From positions 1 through 52,924 of the forward strand of contig UQIF01000014.1 of the NCBI GenBank assembly GCA_900540955.1: a stretch of DNA of 52,924 nucleotides. The letters run 5' to 3'. Position 1 is the stretch's first letter; each line of letters opens with the position of its first letter. Both the position numbers and the translations under genes were made by a program. This DNA is from an uncultured Olsenella sp. Its GTDB lineage: Bacteria; Actinomycetota; Coriobacteriia; Coriobacteriales; Atopobiaceae. Under the pieces are notes generated by a model. That model had not been told where the DNA came from. It ran no database searches and saw only the letters and a program-made list of their open reading frames with translations. Shown piece by piece: positions 1 to 8,660 of this stretch.

Positions 1-698
1 CCCTCAAAGCCCCAGCGGGCGCGCAGCAGGCCAGGGGCACGGTCAAGCGCCTCGCCGGCGGCCTCCACGAGCACGGCTCCCTGGCCGGCCCACAGGGCGG
101 CGAGGACAGGGGCGCCGTGGCGAACATTGCGGTACCAGCGGCCCGCGGCGAGCACCATGGCGGCGTAGTCTGCGCGCAGCGGCGCGACCTTGCGCGCAGA
201 GCGCGAGTCGTAGCCGCGGTGGAAGAGCGGCTCGCCCGTGAGGTCGATGGCCACGGTCGCGCGATCGCGCGAAAGGCGCACGTCGATGGTCACGTCGGGC
301 GCGTCGGTGTTGACCACCGGGCGCATGCCTCGCGCGGAGAAGAGCTGGTCGGAGATGGCGTCCTTGGAACGAAGGGCGACGAACTGGGTGTTGCGCAGGT
401 TGTCGTTCGTGCCGTGCGAGTCGATCACAAAGGTGGCGCCGGGCGCGAGGTGACCCGACCAGTCGACGGACTGGATGCCCTCGTAGAGCGCATCGGCGTC
501 GCGCGCGCCCACGCGGGCGAGCACAAGCAGGATGCGGGAGGCCAAGCGGCTCCACAGGCAAGCGCGATACGCGTCGGCAAGCTCGCCCCCAAAGGCGACC
601 TGGCCTCGCAGCTGGCGGACCTGAGGTATGCGAAACGACGCCAGCTCCTCTGCCAGCAGCTTCTCGAACCCCTTGGGGCACGTGGCAACAAACTCCAT
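1..698 (-). CDS. rlmL: rRNA large-subunit guanine-N2 methyltransferase, RlmL-like (5' part only)
   Basis: The frame opens at an ATG on the minus strand (696-698) behind an AAAGG ribosome site and stays open to the window edge, so about 232 N-terminal residues are visible and the 3' end is missing. The protein begins MEFVATCPKGFEKLLAEEL, typical of the THUMP-containing N-terminus of the RlmL/YcbY and UPF0020 methyltransferases that modify 23S rRNA. The visible part covers the THUMP region and the start of the Rossmann methyltransferase domain (VLAALWAGQGAVLVEAA near residues 200-217). The catalytic NPPYG motif would lie beyond the window. The frame with the longest closed reading (43-708) is arginine-rich and is a shadow. 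RlmL rather than another THUMP methyltransferase is inferred from the N-terminal pattern. Confidence 0.8.
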   Translation of the reverse strand, partial: MEFVATCPKGFEKLLAEELASFRIPQVRQLRGQVAFGGELADAYRACLWSRLASRILLVLARVGARDADALYEGIQSVDWSGHLAPGATFVIDSHGTNDNLRNTQFVALRSKDAISDQLFSARGMRPVVNTDAPDVTIDVRLSRDRATVAIDLTGEPLFHRGYDSRSARKVAPLRADYAAMVLAAGRWYRNVRHGAPVLAALWAGQGAVLVEAAGEALDRAPGLLRARWGFE

Positions 699-1090
699 AG
701 CGGGACACCTTTCGCCCGTAGACAACTCAATCCGGTTGATTTTCCCATAGCCGTGACCGCGGCGCGGCGGCGTGCTTCTTCGCCGCAAAAAGGACACTGC
801 GCCGGCGGAGCCCTTCTTGCCATCGTGCCACCTCGCCGAAAAGACGTGCATTGCGCGACGTTTTTGATGCCTCACGGGGCAAGAAGCGTCACTGGATGCA
901 CGCTTTATCCGAACTGGAGGCTCAAAGCCGACGAAATCAACCCCGCAGCTCGCCTTACATCATGTTTCGAAAACTCATCAAGAACAGACACTATTCTTTT
1001 TTTCTTAAAGCACTATATTGTTGTGACCAGTATGTTTCAGGGCTCTTTACCTGTCACGGGAACCCCTATAGTTTTCGAGTTTGGAGCGAC
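699..1090. other. Intergenic region between rlmL-like gene and kup
   Basis: This 392-base gap separates divergent genes. It has no credible coding frame. The stretch from about 955 to 1080 is clearly AT-richer than its surroundings, as expected for a promoter region. It contains one CTTCTTGCC (813-821) and one GGCAAGAAG (878-886), facing each other across 56 bases. I looked for a c-di-AMP riboswitch ahead of the potassium transporter and did not see its conserved core. Confidence 0.6.
1046..1072 (+). promoter_or_regulatory. Possible promoter of kup
   Basis: TTTACC at 1046-1051 and TATAGT at 1067-1072 are separated by 15 bases, 18 bases ahead of the chosen kup start. The -10 is good. The spacing is short, and the -35 box matches only moderately. 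Confidence 0.35.
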
Positions 1091-3382
1091 ATGGGAGCAT
1101 CAATTAAGGGCGCAGCGGAGAACGTGCGCGCACGCAAGGCGAAGCGCGCCGGGATCCCGTTGTCCGCCGGCATGATCCTCGTCACGCTTGGCGTCGTCTA
1201 CGGAGACATCGGCACCAGCCCGATGTACACCCTGAAGGCGATCATGAGCGGCAACGGCGGTCTCGCCACGATGAGCACGGACGTCGTGCTGGGAGCCCTC
1301 TCCCTCATCATCTGGACCCTGACCCTCATCACCACGGTCAAGTACGTCCTCGTTGCCATGAAGGCGGACAACCACAACGAGGGCGGCATCTTTGCCCTCT
1401 ACAGCCTGGTCAAGCGCTGCGGCAAATGGCTGATCATCCCCGCCATGGTCGGCGGCGCGGCGCTTCTTGCCGACGGCATCCTGACGCCGGCCGTCACCGT
1501 CACGACGGCCATCGAGGGCCTGCGCACGGTCGACTTCTGCTACGCCTTCATCGGCGACAACCAGAACATCGTCGTCGCGATCACCATCGCCATCCTGTGC
1601 GTGCTGTTTGCCATGCAGCAGGCCGGCACCTCCACCATCGGCAAGTTCTTCGGCCCCGTGATGACGCTGTGGTTCCTCTTCCTGGGCATCTCCGGCCTCA
1701 CGCACGTCGTCGGCAACATCGGCGTCCTGCGCGCGCTCAACCCCCTGCGCGGCATCGCGTTCCTCTTTGACGGCAACCTCAACGCCGCCGGCCTCATGGT
1801 CCTCGGCAACGTCTTCCTCTGCACCACCGGCGCCGAGGCCCTCTACTCCGACATGGGCCACGTGGGCAAGCCGAACATCTACGCCTCCTGGCCCTTCGTC
1901 AAGGCGTGCCTGATCATCAACTACCTCGGCCAGGGCGCCTGGATCATCGCCAACAACGCGAACACCTCGCTCATGGGCATCGCCGACCTCAACCCCTTCT
2001 ACCAGATGCTCCCCGAGAACCTGCGTGTCTTCGCCGTCATCCTGTCGGCATTCGCCGCCATCATCGCGTCCCAGGCACTGATCACCGGCTCCTACTCCAT
2101 CGTCTCGGAGGCCGTGCGCCTTGACCTCATGCCCCACATGCACGTCAACTACCCGTCCGAGACCAAGGGCCAGATCTACATCCCGATGATCAACAACATC
2201 ATGTGGATCGGCTGCATCGGCGTCGTCCTCCTCTTTAGGAGCTCCGAGCACATGGAGGCCGCCTACGGCCTGGCCATCACCGTCACGATGCTGATGACCA
2301 CGATTCTTCTCTTCACGTACCTGTCCAAGATCCGCCACAAGCCCGTCGCCGCCGTGCCGTTCCTGATCATCTTCGGCGCCATCGAGCTCATGTTCTTCTT
2401 CTCGAGCCTGACGAAGTTCTTCCACGGCGGTTACGTGACCGTGCTCTTAGCCGCCGCGATCTTCATCGTAATGTACGTGTGGCGCCGCGGCACCGCCGTC
2501 GAGAGGACCCAGACGGTCTTCTTGCCCGTGAACAAGTACCTCGACCAGCTCTTCGAGCTCTGCCACGACGACGAGGTCCCCTACCTGGCCGACAACCTCG
2601 TCTTTCTGACGAACGACTCCTCGATCGACAAGCTCGACCGCGACATCCTCTACTCGATCCTGGACAAGCAGCCCAAGCGCGCGAAGGCCTACTACTTCCT
2701 GAACGTTCAGGTCACCGATGAGCCGTACACCCACGAGTACATCGTGAACAGCTTCAACACGGACTTCCTCTTTAAGGTCCAGCTGCGCCTCGGCTTCAAG
2801 GTCAACCAGCGCGTCAACACCTACCTCTACCAGATCGTCGCCGACCTCGTCGAGCGCAACCAGATCTCTCCGCAGAACCACAAGTACTCGATCTATCGCA
2901 CGCACAGCGCCGTCGGCGACTTCAAGTTCTGCCTCCTGCGCAAGGTCATCAGCCCCGAGACCGACCTGTCGGGCACCGACCACCGCGTGATGAGCCTCAA
3001 GTACATGATCCGCCACATCTGCGGCAGCCCCGCCAAGTGGTACGGCCTCGAGGGCTCCAGCATCCTGTTCGAGTACGTGCCCCTCTTCTCGAAGAAGAAG
3101 TCGCAGCACAAGCTCCAGCGCATCGAGCTCCCCGATGAGGGCCTCAGCTCGCCCAAGAGCCTCGAGCGCAACACGCAGGTCGAGACCATGGACTCCGACG
3201 ATGACGACGAGGATATCTTCTCGGCGACCATGCGCGACAGCCGCGAGAGCAACATCGTCGACGCCACACAAGACCTCGTGGGCGGAGACACCGCGAGCTT
3301 CAAGCCCCTGAAGCTCGACAACGAGGGAGATGACGAGGAGGACCTCTACTTCTCCGACGATGAAGGTCAGAAGAGCGAGTAG
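1091..3382 (+). CDS. kup: Kup/HAK-type potassium uptake protein
   Basis: Secondary potassium importer of the KUP family, probably K+/H+ symport across the cytoplasmic membrane. The 763-residue product starts MGASIKGAAENV. It carries the family signature GVVYGDIGTSPMYTLKA near residues 35-51, then about twelve hydrophobic helices to roughly residue 460, and a long cytosolic C-terminal domain ending in an acidic tail (DSDDDDEDIF, EGDDEEDLYFSDDEG). The frame is open from 851, but ATG 1091 is preferred: GGAG lies 4 bases upstream, and the extra 80 residues resemble nothing in the family. The protein is longer than the ~620 residues of enterobacterial Kup because of the C-terminal extension. It is monocistronic, with a strong hairpin just downstream. 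Confidence 0.93.
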   Translation: MGASIKGAAENVRARKAKRAGIPLSAGMILVTLGVVYGDIGTSPMYTLKAIMSGNGGLATMSTDVVLGALSLIIWTLTLITTVKYVLVAMKADNHNEGGIFALYSLVKRCGKWLIIPAMVGGAALLADGILTPAVTVTTAIEGLRTVDFCYAFIGDNQNIVVAITIAILCVLFAMQQAGTSTIGKFFGPVMTLWFLFLGISGLTHVVGNIGVLRALNPLRGIAFLFDGNLNAAGLMVLGNVFLCTTGAEALYSDMGHVGKPNIYASWPFVKACLIINYLGQGAWIIANNANTSLMGIADLNPFYQMLPENLRVFAVILSAFAAIIASQALITGSYSIVSEAVRLDLMPHMHVNYPSETKGQIYIPMINNIMWIGCIGVVLLFRSSEHMEAAYGLAITVTMLMTTILLFTYLSKIRHKPVAAVPFLIIFGAIELMFFFSSLTKFFHGGYVTVLLAAAIFIVMYVWRRGTAVERTQTVFLPVNKYLDQLFELCHDDEVPYLADNLVFLTNDSSIDKLDRDILYSILDKQPKRAKAYYFLNVQVTDEPYTHEYIVNSFNTDFLFKVQLRLGFKVNQRVNTYLYQIVADLVERNQISPQNHKYSIYRTHSAVGDFKFCLLRKVISPETDLSGTDHRVMSLKYMIRHICGSPAKWYGLEGSSILFEYVPLFSKKKSQHKLQRIELPDEGLSSPKSLERNTQVETMDSDDDDEDIFSATMRDSRESNIVDATQDLVGGDTASFKPLKLDNEGDDEEDLYFSDDEGQKSE

Positions 3383-3420
3383 CCTTCCGAGCCCCGCCTC
3401 GAAAACCGAACACTAGAAAA

Positions 3421-3461
3421 AAGCGCCTCGCGACCCGGTTTGGTTTGGTCGCGAGGCGCTT
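3421..3461. terminator. Bidirectional terminator hairpin after kup
   Basis: A perfect 15-bp inverted repeat (3421-3435 with 3447-3461) has an 11-base loop. An A-run precedes it and a T-rich stretch follows. It lies between the convergent kup and wall-hydrolase genes and can serve both. Confidence 0.8.
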
Positions 3462-3572
3462 CTCTGTTTGCCGACGGAGTCGCTCGCCTGCGGGGCAAGA
3501 AGAACGGGGCGCGCCGCGACTTCGCAGGACGCCCCGAATTGCGCGGCGGCGGGCGAACAGGCCGGCAACGGG

Positions 3573-4799
3573 CTAGGAAAGGGCGATGCCCCCGAGCCAG
3601 CCGCAGCGGGCGCTCATGTACTTGCAGTACTTGGCGCACCACGACGAGACGGTGTCGGTCGTGATGTAGCCGATGTTGTGGTGCACAAGGCCGTCGCCAA
3701 GATAGACGCCGATGTGGCCGTAGATCCGACCGGCGCTCGTGCCCGAGCTCGACGACTCAACGGCGATGATCATGCCGGGTTTGATCTGCGAGACGTCGTT
3801 GCCGCACCACCAAGCGCACATGTCGCAGGCGTTGCCGCCGAACCGGCCGACGCCGGCGTTCATAAAGACGTAGGTGATCCACGCCGCGCACAGCCCGCTG
3901 CCCGGAGAGGGCGTCGACGCGGCCGCAGCCGTGACCCCGGCAAGAGAACCGCTTCCGAGCACCTGGGTGTTGGTGCTCGTTGCCCAGGACTTATTCGACT
4001 TCTTTGCCTCGGCGGCGATGCGCTTGGCCTCCTCCGCCGCCTCCTGGGCGGCGACGAGCTCGGCATCGTGCTGCGCCATGAGGGCCTGGACGGAGTCGGA
4101 GAGGCCCGACACGACCGCGGCGGCCTCGTCCTGCTTGGCCTGAGCGGCGGCGAGCTCCTCGGCCTGCTGGCTCTCGAGCGTCTCGAGGTCGGCCTTCTGG
4201 CCCTCGAGCTCGGACTTCTGCTGCTCGAGGTCGGACTTCTGCTGCTCGAGGTCGGCCTTCAGGGTCTTGACCTCCTCGATCATGTCCCTGTCCTGCGCGG
4301 TCATCTTGTCGAGGTAGTAGATGTTGCTCGTAAGCTCCTCGAAGGAGGACGAGTTCAAAAGAAGGTCGATGGCTGACTGGTTGCCCGACTTGTAGGCGGC
4401 GCTCATGCGGTTGCCGAGCTTCTTTTGCTTGGCCTCGATGTCGGACTGGGTCTTGGCGATCTCGTCCTCCTTGGCGGCGATGGCGTCCTCCGCCTCGGAG
4501 ATCTGCTGGTTCAAGGTCGCGATCTGGCCCTGGGTTGCCGAGAGCTTAGCCGCGGCGGCGGAATACTCCTCCGCGATAGTCGCGAGCTTCTCCTGGGCAG
4601 CGTCGTACTGAGCTTGGGCGTCATCGAGCTGCTGCTTGGTCTTGTCGGCCTGGGCCTGAGCATTGTCCGCCTTCTGCTGAGCGGTCACGGCAATCGCAGC
4701 GGCGGGCTTGAGCGCTGCGGCGGTGCCGACGGTCAGCGCAGAGCCCATAAGTAGGCGCAGGGCATCGCGCCGAGATAGATTACGAGAGGGCTTGGTCAT
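3573..4799 (-). CDS. Tat-exported coiled-coil NlpC/P60-like peptidoglycan hydrolase
   Basis: Predicted secreted cell-wall hydrolase of 408 residues. The N-terminus MTKPSRNLSRRDALRLLMGS has a twin-arginine motif (SRRDAL) followed by a hydrophobic, Ala-rich stretch, so Tat export is likely; tatB and tatC are in this window. Residues ~40-270 are a long Ala/Gln/Glu coiled coil of the PcsB/CwlO type, with the subsequence AAYKSGNQSAIDLLLNSSSF. The C-terminal ~125 residues resemble NlpC/P60 or CHAP amidase/endopeptidase domains: Cys in SGLCAAWITYVF as probable nucleophile, His in IYGHIGVYLGDG. The start ATG 4799 has GGGGAGAA ahead of it; the open frame upstream of it is unlike protein. The same coiled-coil design recurs at 29977-31002 and 31002-32105. 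Confidence 0.85.
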   Translation of the reverse strand: MTKPSRNLSRRDALRLLMGSALTVGTAAALKPAAAIAVTAQQKADNAQAQADKTKQQLDDAQAQYDAAQEKLATIAEEYSAAAAKLSATQGQIATLNQQISEAEDAIAAKEDEIAKTQSDIEAKQKKLGNRMSAAYKSGNQSAIDLLLNSSSFEELTSNIYYLDKMTAQDRDMIEEVKTLKADLEQQKSDLEQQKSELEGQKADLETLESQQAEELAAAQAKQDEAAAVVSGLSDSVQALMAQHDAELVAAQEAAEEAKRIAAEAKKSNKSWATSTNTQVLGSGSLAGVTAAAASTPSPGSGLCAAWITYVFMNAGVGRFGGNACDMCAWWCGNDVSQIKPGMIIAVESSSSGTSAGRIYGHIGVYLGDGLVHHNIGYITTDTVSSWCAKYCKYMSARCGWLGGIALS

Positions 4800-4890
4800 C
4801 GGTTCTCCCCCATGGTGTGGTTTAGATGCGTCTGAGAAGAGTTCCCCTATTGTAGCCGTCTTCAATCCCCCGCGACCAAATGCACACGCC

Positions 4891-4977
4891 CTGGGACAAA
4901 AGGGACGGGGGATTTGGTCCCAGCTTGTGGGGCCGCTCCACATTTTGGGACAAAATCCCCCGTCCCTTTTGTCCCAG
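4891..4977. repeat. 87-bp intergenic palindrome, copy 1
   Basis: Inverted repeat with ~33-base arms (GGGACAAAAGGGACGGGGGA in the left arm and its complement on the right) and a short variable centre. It ends at the base next to the stop codon of the NdpA-like gene. A second copy of the same length lies at 48067-48153, also directly after a minus-strand stop codon. It could act as a terminator or mRNA 3'-end stabiliser. Confidence 0.9.
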
Positions 4978-6030
4978 CTACTTGTTCTCGATGTGGGCGA
5001 CGTTGCCGATGGTGATGGAGATGGTGCCGTCTGCGCCGGTGGCGAAATCGAGGTAGCCGGGCTTGTCAGCGAGATCGGACGGGAAGGTGATCTCGATGCC
5101 GGTGTCCGTCTTGATCTTGTGGTTCTTGGCCAGACGGTTGGCGACGCCGCGGCGCACCGGGGCCTCCTCGGGGAGCTTCGCCTCTCGGACGCGCTCCTCA
5201 AAGACCTGTTGCACGTCGGGGCGGTCCTCGAAAACCACGCGGCCGATCTCGGCGGGAGTAACCACCTCGTCGCGGTCAGCCTGCTGGGCGACGGCGGCCT
5301 TGGCGCGGCCCACCTCGACCGCGGGCGTGAGGCCGTACTCCTCGGCGACGTCCTGCACGATGACGCTCACCTCGCTGAACACCTCCTGCGTTGAGGCCGC
5401 GGCAGAGCACTGCAGGAACTTGTCGGGCAGGATCTGGATCGATTGCCCGCCTATCGAGCGCTCCTTGTCGTGAAAGTCGATGGCAAAGGAGTCGCAGTCC
5501 ACGAGCACGTAGGTGTCGATCTTTGCCGTGGGGTTGGGCAGGGCGGTGTCCATGCGCAGGATCTCGTTGGTGCCGCCGATCTCATGGACGAAGGACTGTT
5601 TGCGCGGCAGGAGCACCACGGCGAAGAAACGCTTGCCCTCGGGGCCGTCGAACGCGGCGTCGACCTCGGCGTCGGTGGAGTTGGCGCCCACGGCCGCGAC
5701 GTCGGTGTCGATGAAGTCGGCGACGAGCAGGTCAACCTGCTCGAGCTCCTCGGAGCGGCGCAGCTCCTCCCAGAACCACTCCGCGATCTGGACCGAGAAG
5801 CCCTGGAAGTCGGCCCCGCCCATGAGGTAATGCTCGAGTTCGCCGGCAAAACCGGAGTCCTCCGCGAACTCGCCGTGGTTCGACTCGGGGCTCGCGCAGA
5901 TCTTGCGCAGGCGGCGCTGCACGTAGGACTTGGTGGGGCGGTTCTCGAGGTCGAGCGGGGCCTCGGAGTAGTACTTGGAGCCCGTCTCGAAGTCGAAGAC
6001 GTGCAGGATGGCTTGGCTGACCTTGAGCAT
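4978..6030 (-). CDS. Nucleoid-associated protein, NdpA/YejK family
   Basis: The 350-residue product MLKVSQAILHVFDFETGSKY... has the layout of the 37-kDa nucleoid-associated protein family (PF04245): an N-terminal region beginning 'ilHifd', a central segment with KRFFAVVLLPRK and VLVDCDSFAIDFHD, and a C-terminal region ending ITIGNVAHIENK. Members bind DNA in the nucleoid; the precise role is poorly defined. The start ATG 6030 follows an AAGAAGGG ribosome site. The stop codon touches the 87-bp palindrome at 4891-4977. The gene stands alone between the wall hydrolase and the hydrogenase-like gene. Confidence 0.8.
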   Translation of the reverse strand: MLKVSQAILHVFDFETGSKYYSEAPLDLENRPTKSYVQRRLRKICASPESNHGEFAEDSGFAGELEHYLMGGADFQGFSVQIAEWFWEELRRSEELEQVDLLVADFIDTDVAAVGANSTDAEVDAAFDGPEGKRFFAVVLLPRKQSFVHEIGGTNEILRMDTALPNPTAKIDTYVLVDCDSFAIDFHDKERSIGGQSIQILPDKFLQCSAAASTQEVFSEVSVIVQDVAEEYGLTPAVEVGRAKAAVAQQADRDEVVTPAEIGRVVFEDRPDVQQVFEERVREAKLPEEAPVRRGVANRLAKNHKIKTDTGIEITFPSDLADKPGYLDFATGADGTISITIGNVAHIENK

Positions 6031-6055
6031 TGGCGCTAACCCTTCTTTGCAGACA

Positions 6056-6086
6056 CAAAAGCGGGGTCGATTGTCGCACGACCCGC
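6056..6086 (-). terminator. Terminator after the hydrogenase-like gene
   Basis: GC-rich stem (6061-6069 with 6079-6086, one bulge) followed on the minus strand by a TTTT run. It lies between the hydrogenase-like stop and the NdpA-like start. Confidence 0.6.
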
Positions 6087-6121
6087 GCGCGGCAACCGGC
6101 CCCGCCGGTGCTTCTTGACAG

Positions 6122-7723
6122 TTATTCCTGCGGGACCTGGGCGTCCATGGTCTCGGCGACCGCATCGATCTCGTCCGCCTGCTTGCCGTCGGCGTCGCGC
6201 TCGAGCGCCGGGATGAGCATGCGGTAGGAGTTCTCGTTGGCGTTTTTGCGCGGCGAGGTCTTCGCGTAGCGCTTGACCGCGGCGGCGGTCTTGTTCACCG
6301 CGGTAAGGGTGCCGGCGCCGGCGACGCAGCCGCCCGGGCAGGCCATGCCCTCGAGCAGGTAGCCGTCATACTTGCCCTTGACGGCGTCCTTCATCAGCTT
6401 GCGGCACTCCTCGAGGCCCTCGGCGTTGGCCACCTTGACCTCGCGCTCGGGGTAGCGCTTGTGAATGGCGTTGGCCACGGCCGTCGCCACGCCGCCCGCC
6501 ACGGCGAACCCGCGGCCGTCGGCGGAGGCAACGTCGAAATCGCCTCCCTCGCCCGCGAGCTTGGTGTAGTCGATCTCCTTGGCGCTCATCATGCCCGCCA
6601 TCTCCTCAAAGGTGAGAACGAAGTCGACCTCGGAGCGCACGGACTCGCGCATGGCCTCGAGCTTCTTTGCGGAGCACGGCCCGACAAAGACGATTTTTGC
6701 GTTGGGGTGCTGCTTGCGGATAAGGCGCGCGGTGAGCGTCATGGGCGTAAGGGCCATGCTGATGCAATCGGCGTTCTTGGGGAACTCCTTCTTTGCCATG
6801 ACCGACCATGCCGGGCAGCAAGAAGTGCCCATGAACGGAATCTTCTCGGGCACCTCCTCGAGGAAGTCCTCGGACTCCTGGATGGTGCACAGATCGGCGC
6901 CGAGGGCGACCTCCTCCATGCCGGAGAAGCCGAGCTGCTTGAAGGCCTCGCGGAGCTTGTCGACGTTGCCCTTGCCGCCGAACTGGCCGACAAAGGCGGG
7001 CGCGACCTCGGCGATGACTTCGTCGCCCGCGTTGATGGCCATGATCACCTGGAAGATCTGGCTCTTGTCGGCGATAGCGCCGAAGGGGCAGTTGACCAGG
7101 CACTGGCCGCAGCTGACGCACTTCTCGTAGTCGATCTTTGCGTGGCCGTGCTCGTCGGAGCCGATGGCGCCCATTCCGCACGCCACGGCGCAGGGCCGCT
7201 CGAAGTGGTGGATGGCGTGGTAGGGGCAGGTCTTGGCGCACAGGCCGCAGTGGACGCACTTCTCCTGGTCGATATAGGCCTTCTTGTCCTTGAAGGTGAT
7301 GGCGCCCTTGGGGCAGATCTCGCGGCAGGGGTGCGCCAGGCAGCCCTGGCAGGCGTTGCTCACCTCATAGACGTTGTCTTTGCAGGCGTTGCAGGCGAAC
7401 TTGATGACGTTGATCAGCGGCGGCTGGTAGTAGGTCTCGGGAACCGAGGCGTCGATGATGCCGTCGGTCATGCTCTGCGGCTTGTCGACGCCCTGCAGCG
7501 GCAGGCCCATGGCCAGGCGGATGCGCTCCTGCACGATAGCGCGCTCAAGGAAGACGGACTCGCGATAGGTCGCGATCTCGCCGGGGACGATCTCGTAGGG
7601 CAGGCGCTGGAGGTCTCCCTCGGAGTCCTCCCCCTGCTCGTAGGCGATGCGGGCGACGCCCGCGAAGACCTTTCGGCGAATCTCGGTAAGGTTGGTGTAG
7701 ACACCGCGCATAGTGCCAGGCAT
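6122..7723 (-). CDS. [FeFe]-hydrogenase-like iron-sulfur protein, group-B-like
   Basis: Soluble iron-sulfur protein of 533 residues with the catalytic domain of [FeFe] hydrogenases. Residues ~111-137 hold a Cys-rich motif (CNACKDN, CQGCLAHPC). Two ferredoxin-type 4Fe-4S sites follow (CVHCGLCAKTC ~156-166, CVSCGQCLVNC ~202-212). The three H-cluster motifs come next: TSCCPAW (~300-306), GPCSAKK (~348-354) and GMACPGGC (~459-466). TSCCPAW in place of TSCCPGW is typical of the little-studied group B enzymes of anaerobes. The reaction is presumably H2 evolution or uptake with ferredoxin, but this is inferred. ATG 7723 is chosen because GGAGAGGGG precedes it. No maturase (hydE, hydF, hydG) is nearby. 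Confidence 0.85.
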   Translation of the reverse strand: MPGTMRGVYTNLTEIRRKVFAGVARIAYEQGEDSEGDLQRLPYEIVPGEIATYRESVFLERAIVQERIRLAMGLPLQGVDKPQSMTDGIIDASVPETYYQPPLINVIKFACNACKDNVYEVSNACQGCLAHPCREICPKGAITFKDKKAYIDQEKCVHCGLCAKTCPYHAIHHFERPCAVACGMGAIGSDEHGHAKIDYEKCVSCGQCLVNCPFGAIADKSQIFQVIMAINAGDEVIAEVAPAFVGQFGGKGNVDKLREAFKQLGFSGMEEVALGADLCTIQESEDFLEEVPEKIPFMGTSCCPAWSVMAKKEFPKNADCISMALTPMTLTARLIRKQHPNAKIVFVGPCSAKKLEAMRESVRSEVDFVLTFEEMAGMMSAKEIDYTKLAGEGGDFDVASADGRGFAVAGGVATAVANAIHKRYPEREVKVANAEGLEECRKLMKDAVKGKYDGYLLEGMACPGGCVAGAGTLTAVNKTAAAVKRYAKTSPRKNANENSYRMLIPALERDADGKQADEIDAVAETMDAQVPQE

Positions 7724-7744
7724 GTAAAACCCCTCTCCATTTGG

Positions 7745-7772
7745 TGCGGCGGGCTTCCCCAAGCCCACCGCA
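7745..7772. repeat. Hairpin upstream of the hydrogenase-like gene
   Basis: Arms 7745-7756 and 7761-7772 pair over 12 bases with one mismatch around a CCCC loop. No T-run follows on either strand, so it may be a weak terminator of the gene at 7858 or a leader hairpin. Confidence 0.45.
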
Positions 7773-7857
7773 GCTGCGCTTCCATCCAGAAGGCAACGAT
7801 ATGTTTAGTATCGCGCATTCTGGGCGGGCGCGACGCCCCGGATTTAGGAAGGCGCGA

Positions 7858-8553
7858 CTAGGCCACAGGATCCCAGTTCTTGCCGAGGCGTTCCGGCCAC
7901 TCCGTCTGCAGGCTCAGGGGCTCGTCCGTCGCGGGATGGCGGAGCTCCTCGCGAAACGCATGCAAAAGCAGCCCGGACTCGCCGCGGGCGGCGTCGGCCC
8001 GCGCCCCTCCGTAGAGCTCGTCGCCGACGATCGGGAAGCCGAGGCTGGCCAGGTGCGCGCGGATCTGATGGCGCCGGCCGGAAAGAAGCTCGACCGAAAG
8101 CAGGGTCCGCCCACCCTTAAAGGCGAGCTTGCGCACGAGCGTGCTCGCGGGCTTGCCCTGCCCTTCTTTGCAGACGCGCATCTTTTTTGCGTCGTGGCGG
8201 TCGCGGCCGATGGGCGCGTCGATGGCCTTCTGGGCCCACGGGAAGCGGCCTGCGACGACGGCGAGGTACTCCTTGCGCATATCGCGCCCGGCGACCTCGG
8301 CGTCGAGGGCGGGCTGCGTGGCGGGATCGAGCGAGAAGAGCACAAGCCCCGTGGTCTCGACGTCGAGGCGCTGCGCCGCCTGCGGGCGAACATCCCGGCG
8401 GCCCTCCGCCGCCAGGTGCTCGGCCACGAGGTCCGTGAGCGTGAGAGAGCCCGTGCCGTCGCCGTGCACGAGCAGATTCGCCGGCTTGCTCGCTGCGAGC
8501 AGGTATTCGTCCTCGAAAACCACGGTGATGTTTTTGTAAGAAATACCGTTCAT
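7858..8553 (-). CDS. RluA-family RNA pseudouridine synthase
   Basis: The 231-residue product isomerises uridine to pseudouridine in rRNA or tRNA; the target cannot be told from sequence. The family motif is present as QRLDVETTGLVLFS, with the catalytic Asp in RLD. The expected partners KEYLAVVAGRF, GGRTLLSVELLSGRRHQIRAHL and GDELYGG all follow in order. There is no N-terminal S4 domain, as in the short RluA/RluC-like forms. ATG 8553 is the likely start, though GAGAGG lies rather far upstream and an earlier start cannot be excluded. It is divergent from the export operon at 8661. Confidence 0.88.
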   Translation of the reverse strand: MNGISYKNITVVFEDEYLLAASKPANLLVHGDGTGSLTLTDLVAEHLAAEGRRDVRPQAAQRLDVETTGLVLFSLDPATQPALDAEVAGRDMRKEYLAVVAGRFPWAQKAIDAPIGRDRHDAKKMRVCKEGQGKPASTLVRKLAFKGGRTLLSVELLSGRRHQIRAHLASLGFPIVGDELYGGARADAARGESGLLLHAFREELRHPATDEPLSLQTEWPERLGKNWDPVA

Positions 8554-8660
8554 GGCGTCATACTGTCCTCTCGCCGCCAAAAGTCGAGCACCAAGCATAC
8601 CGCGTCGGGGACACCAAAAGTATGCTTTCCTCATCAATGCTCGATACCGAGGAGGCCGTC

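Noticed and set aside
851..1090. 80-residue N-terminal extension of Kup
   Set aside because: It contains no family sequence, crosses the promoter-like region, and a ribosome site precedes ATG 1091.
699..1090. c-di-AMP (ydaO-type) riboswitch ahead of kup
   Set aside because: Looked for because potassium transporters often carry one; the conserved core is not visible.
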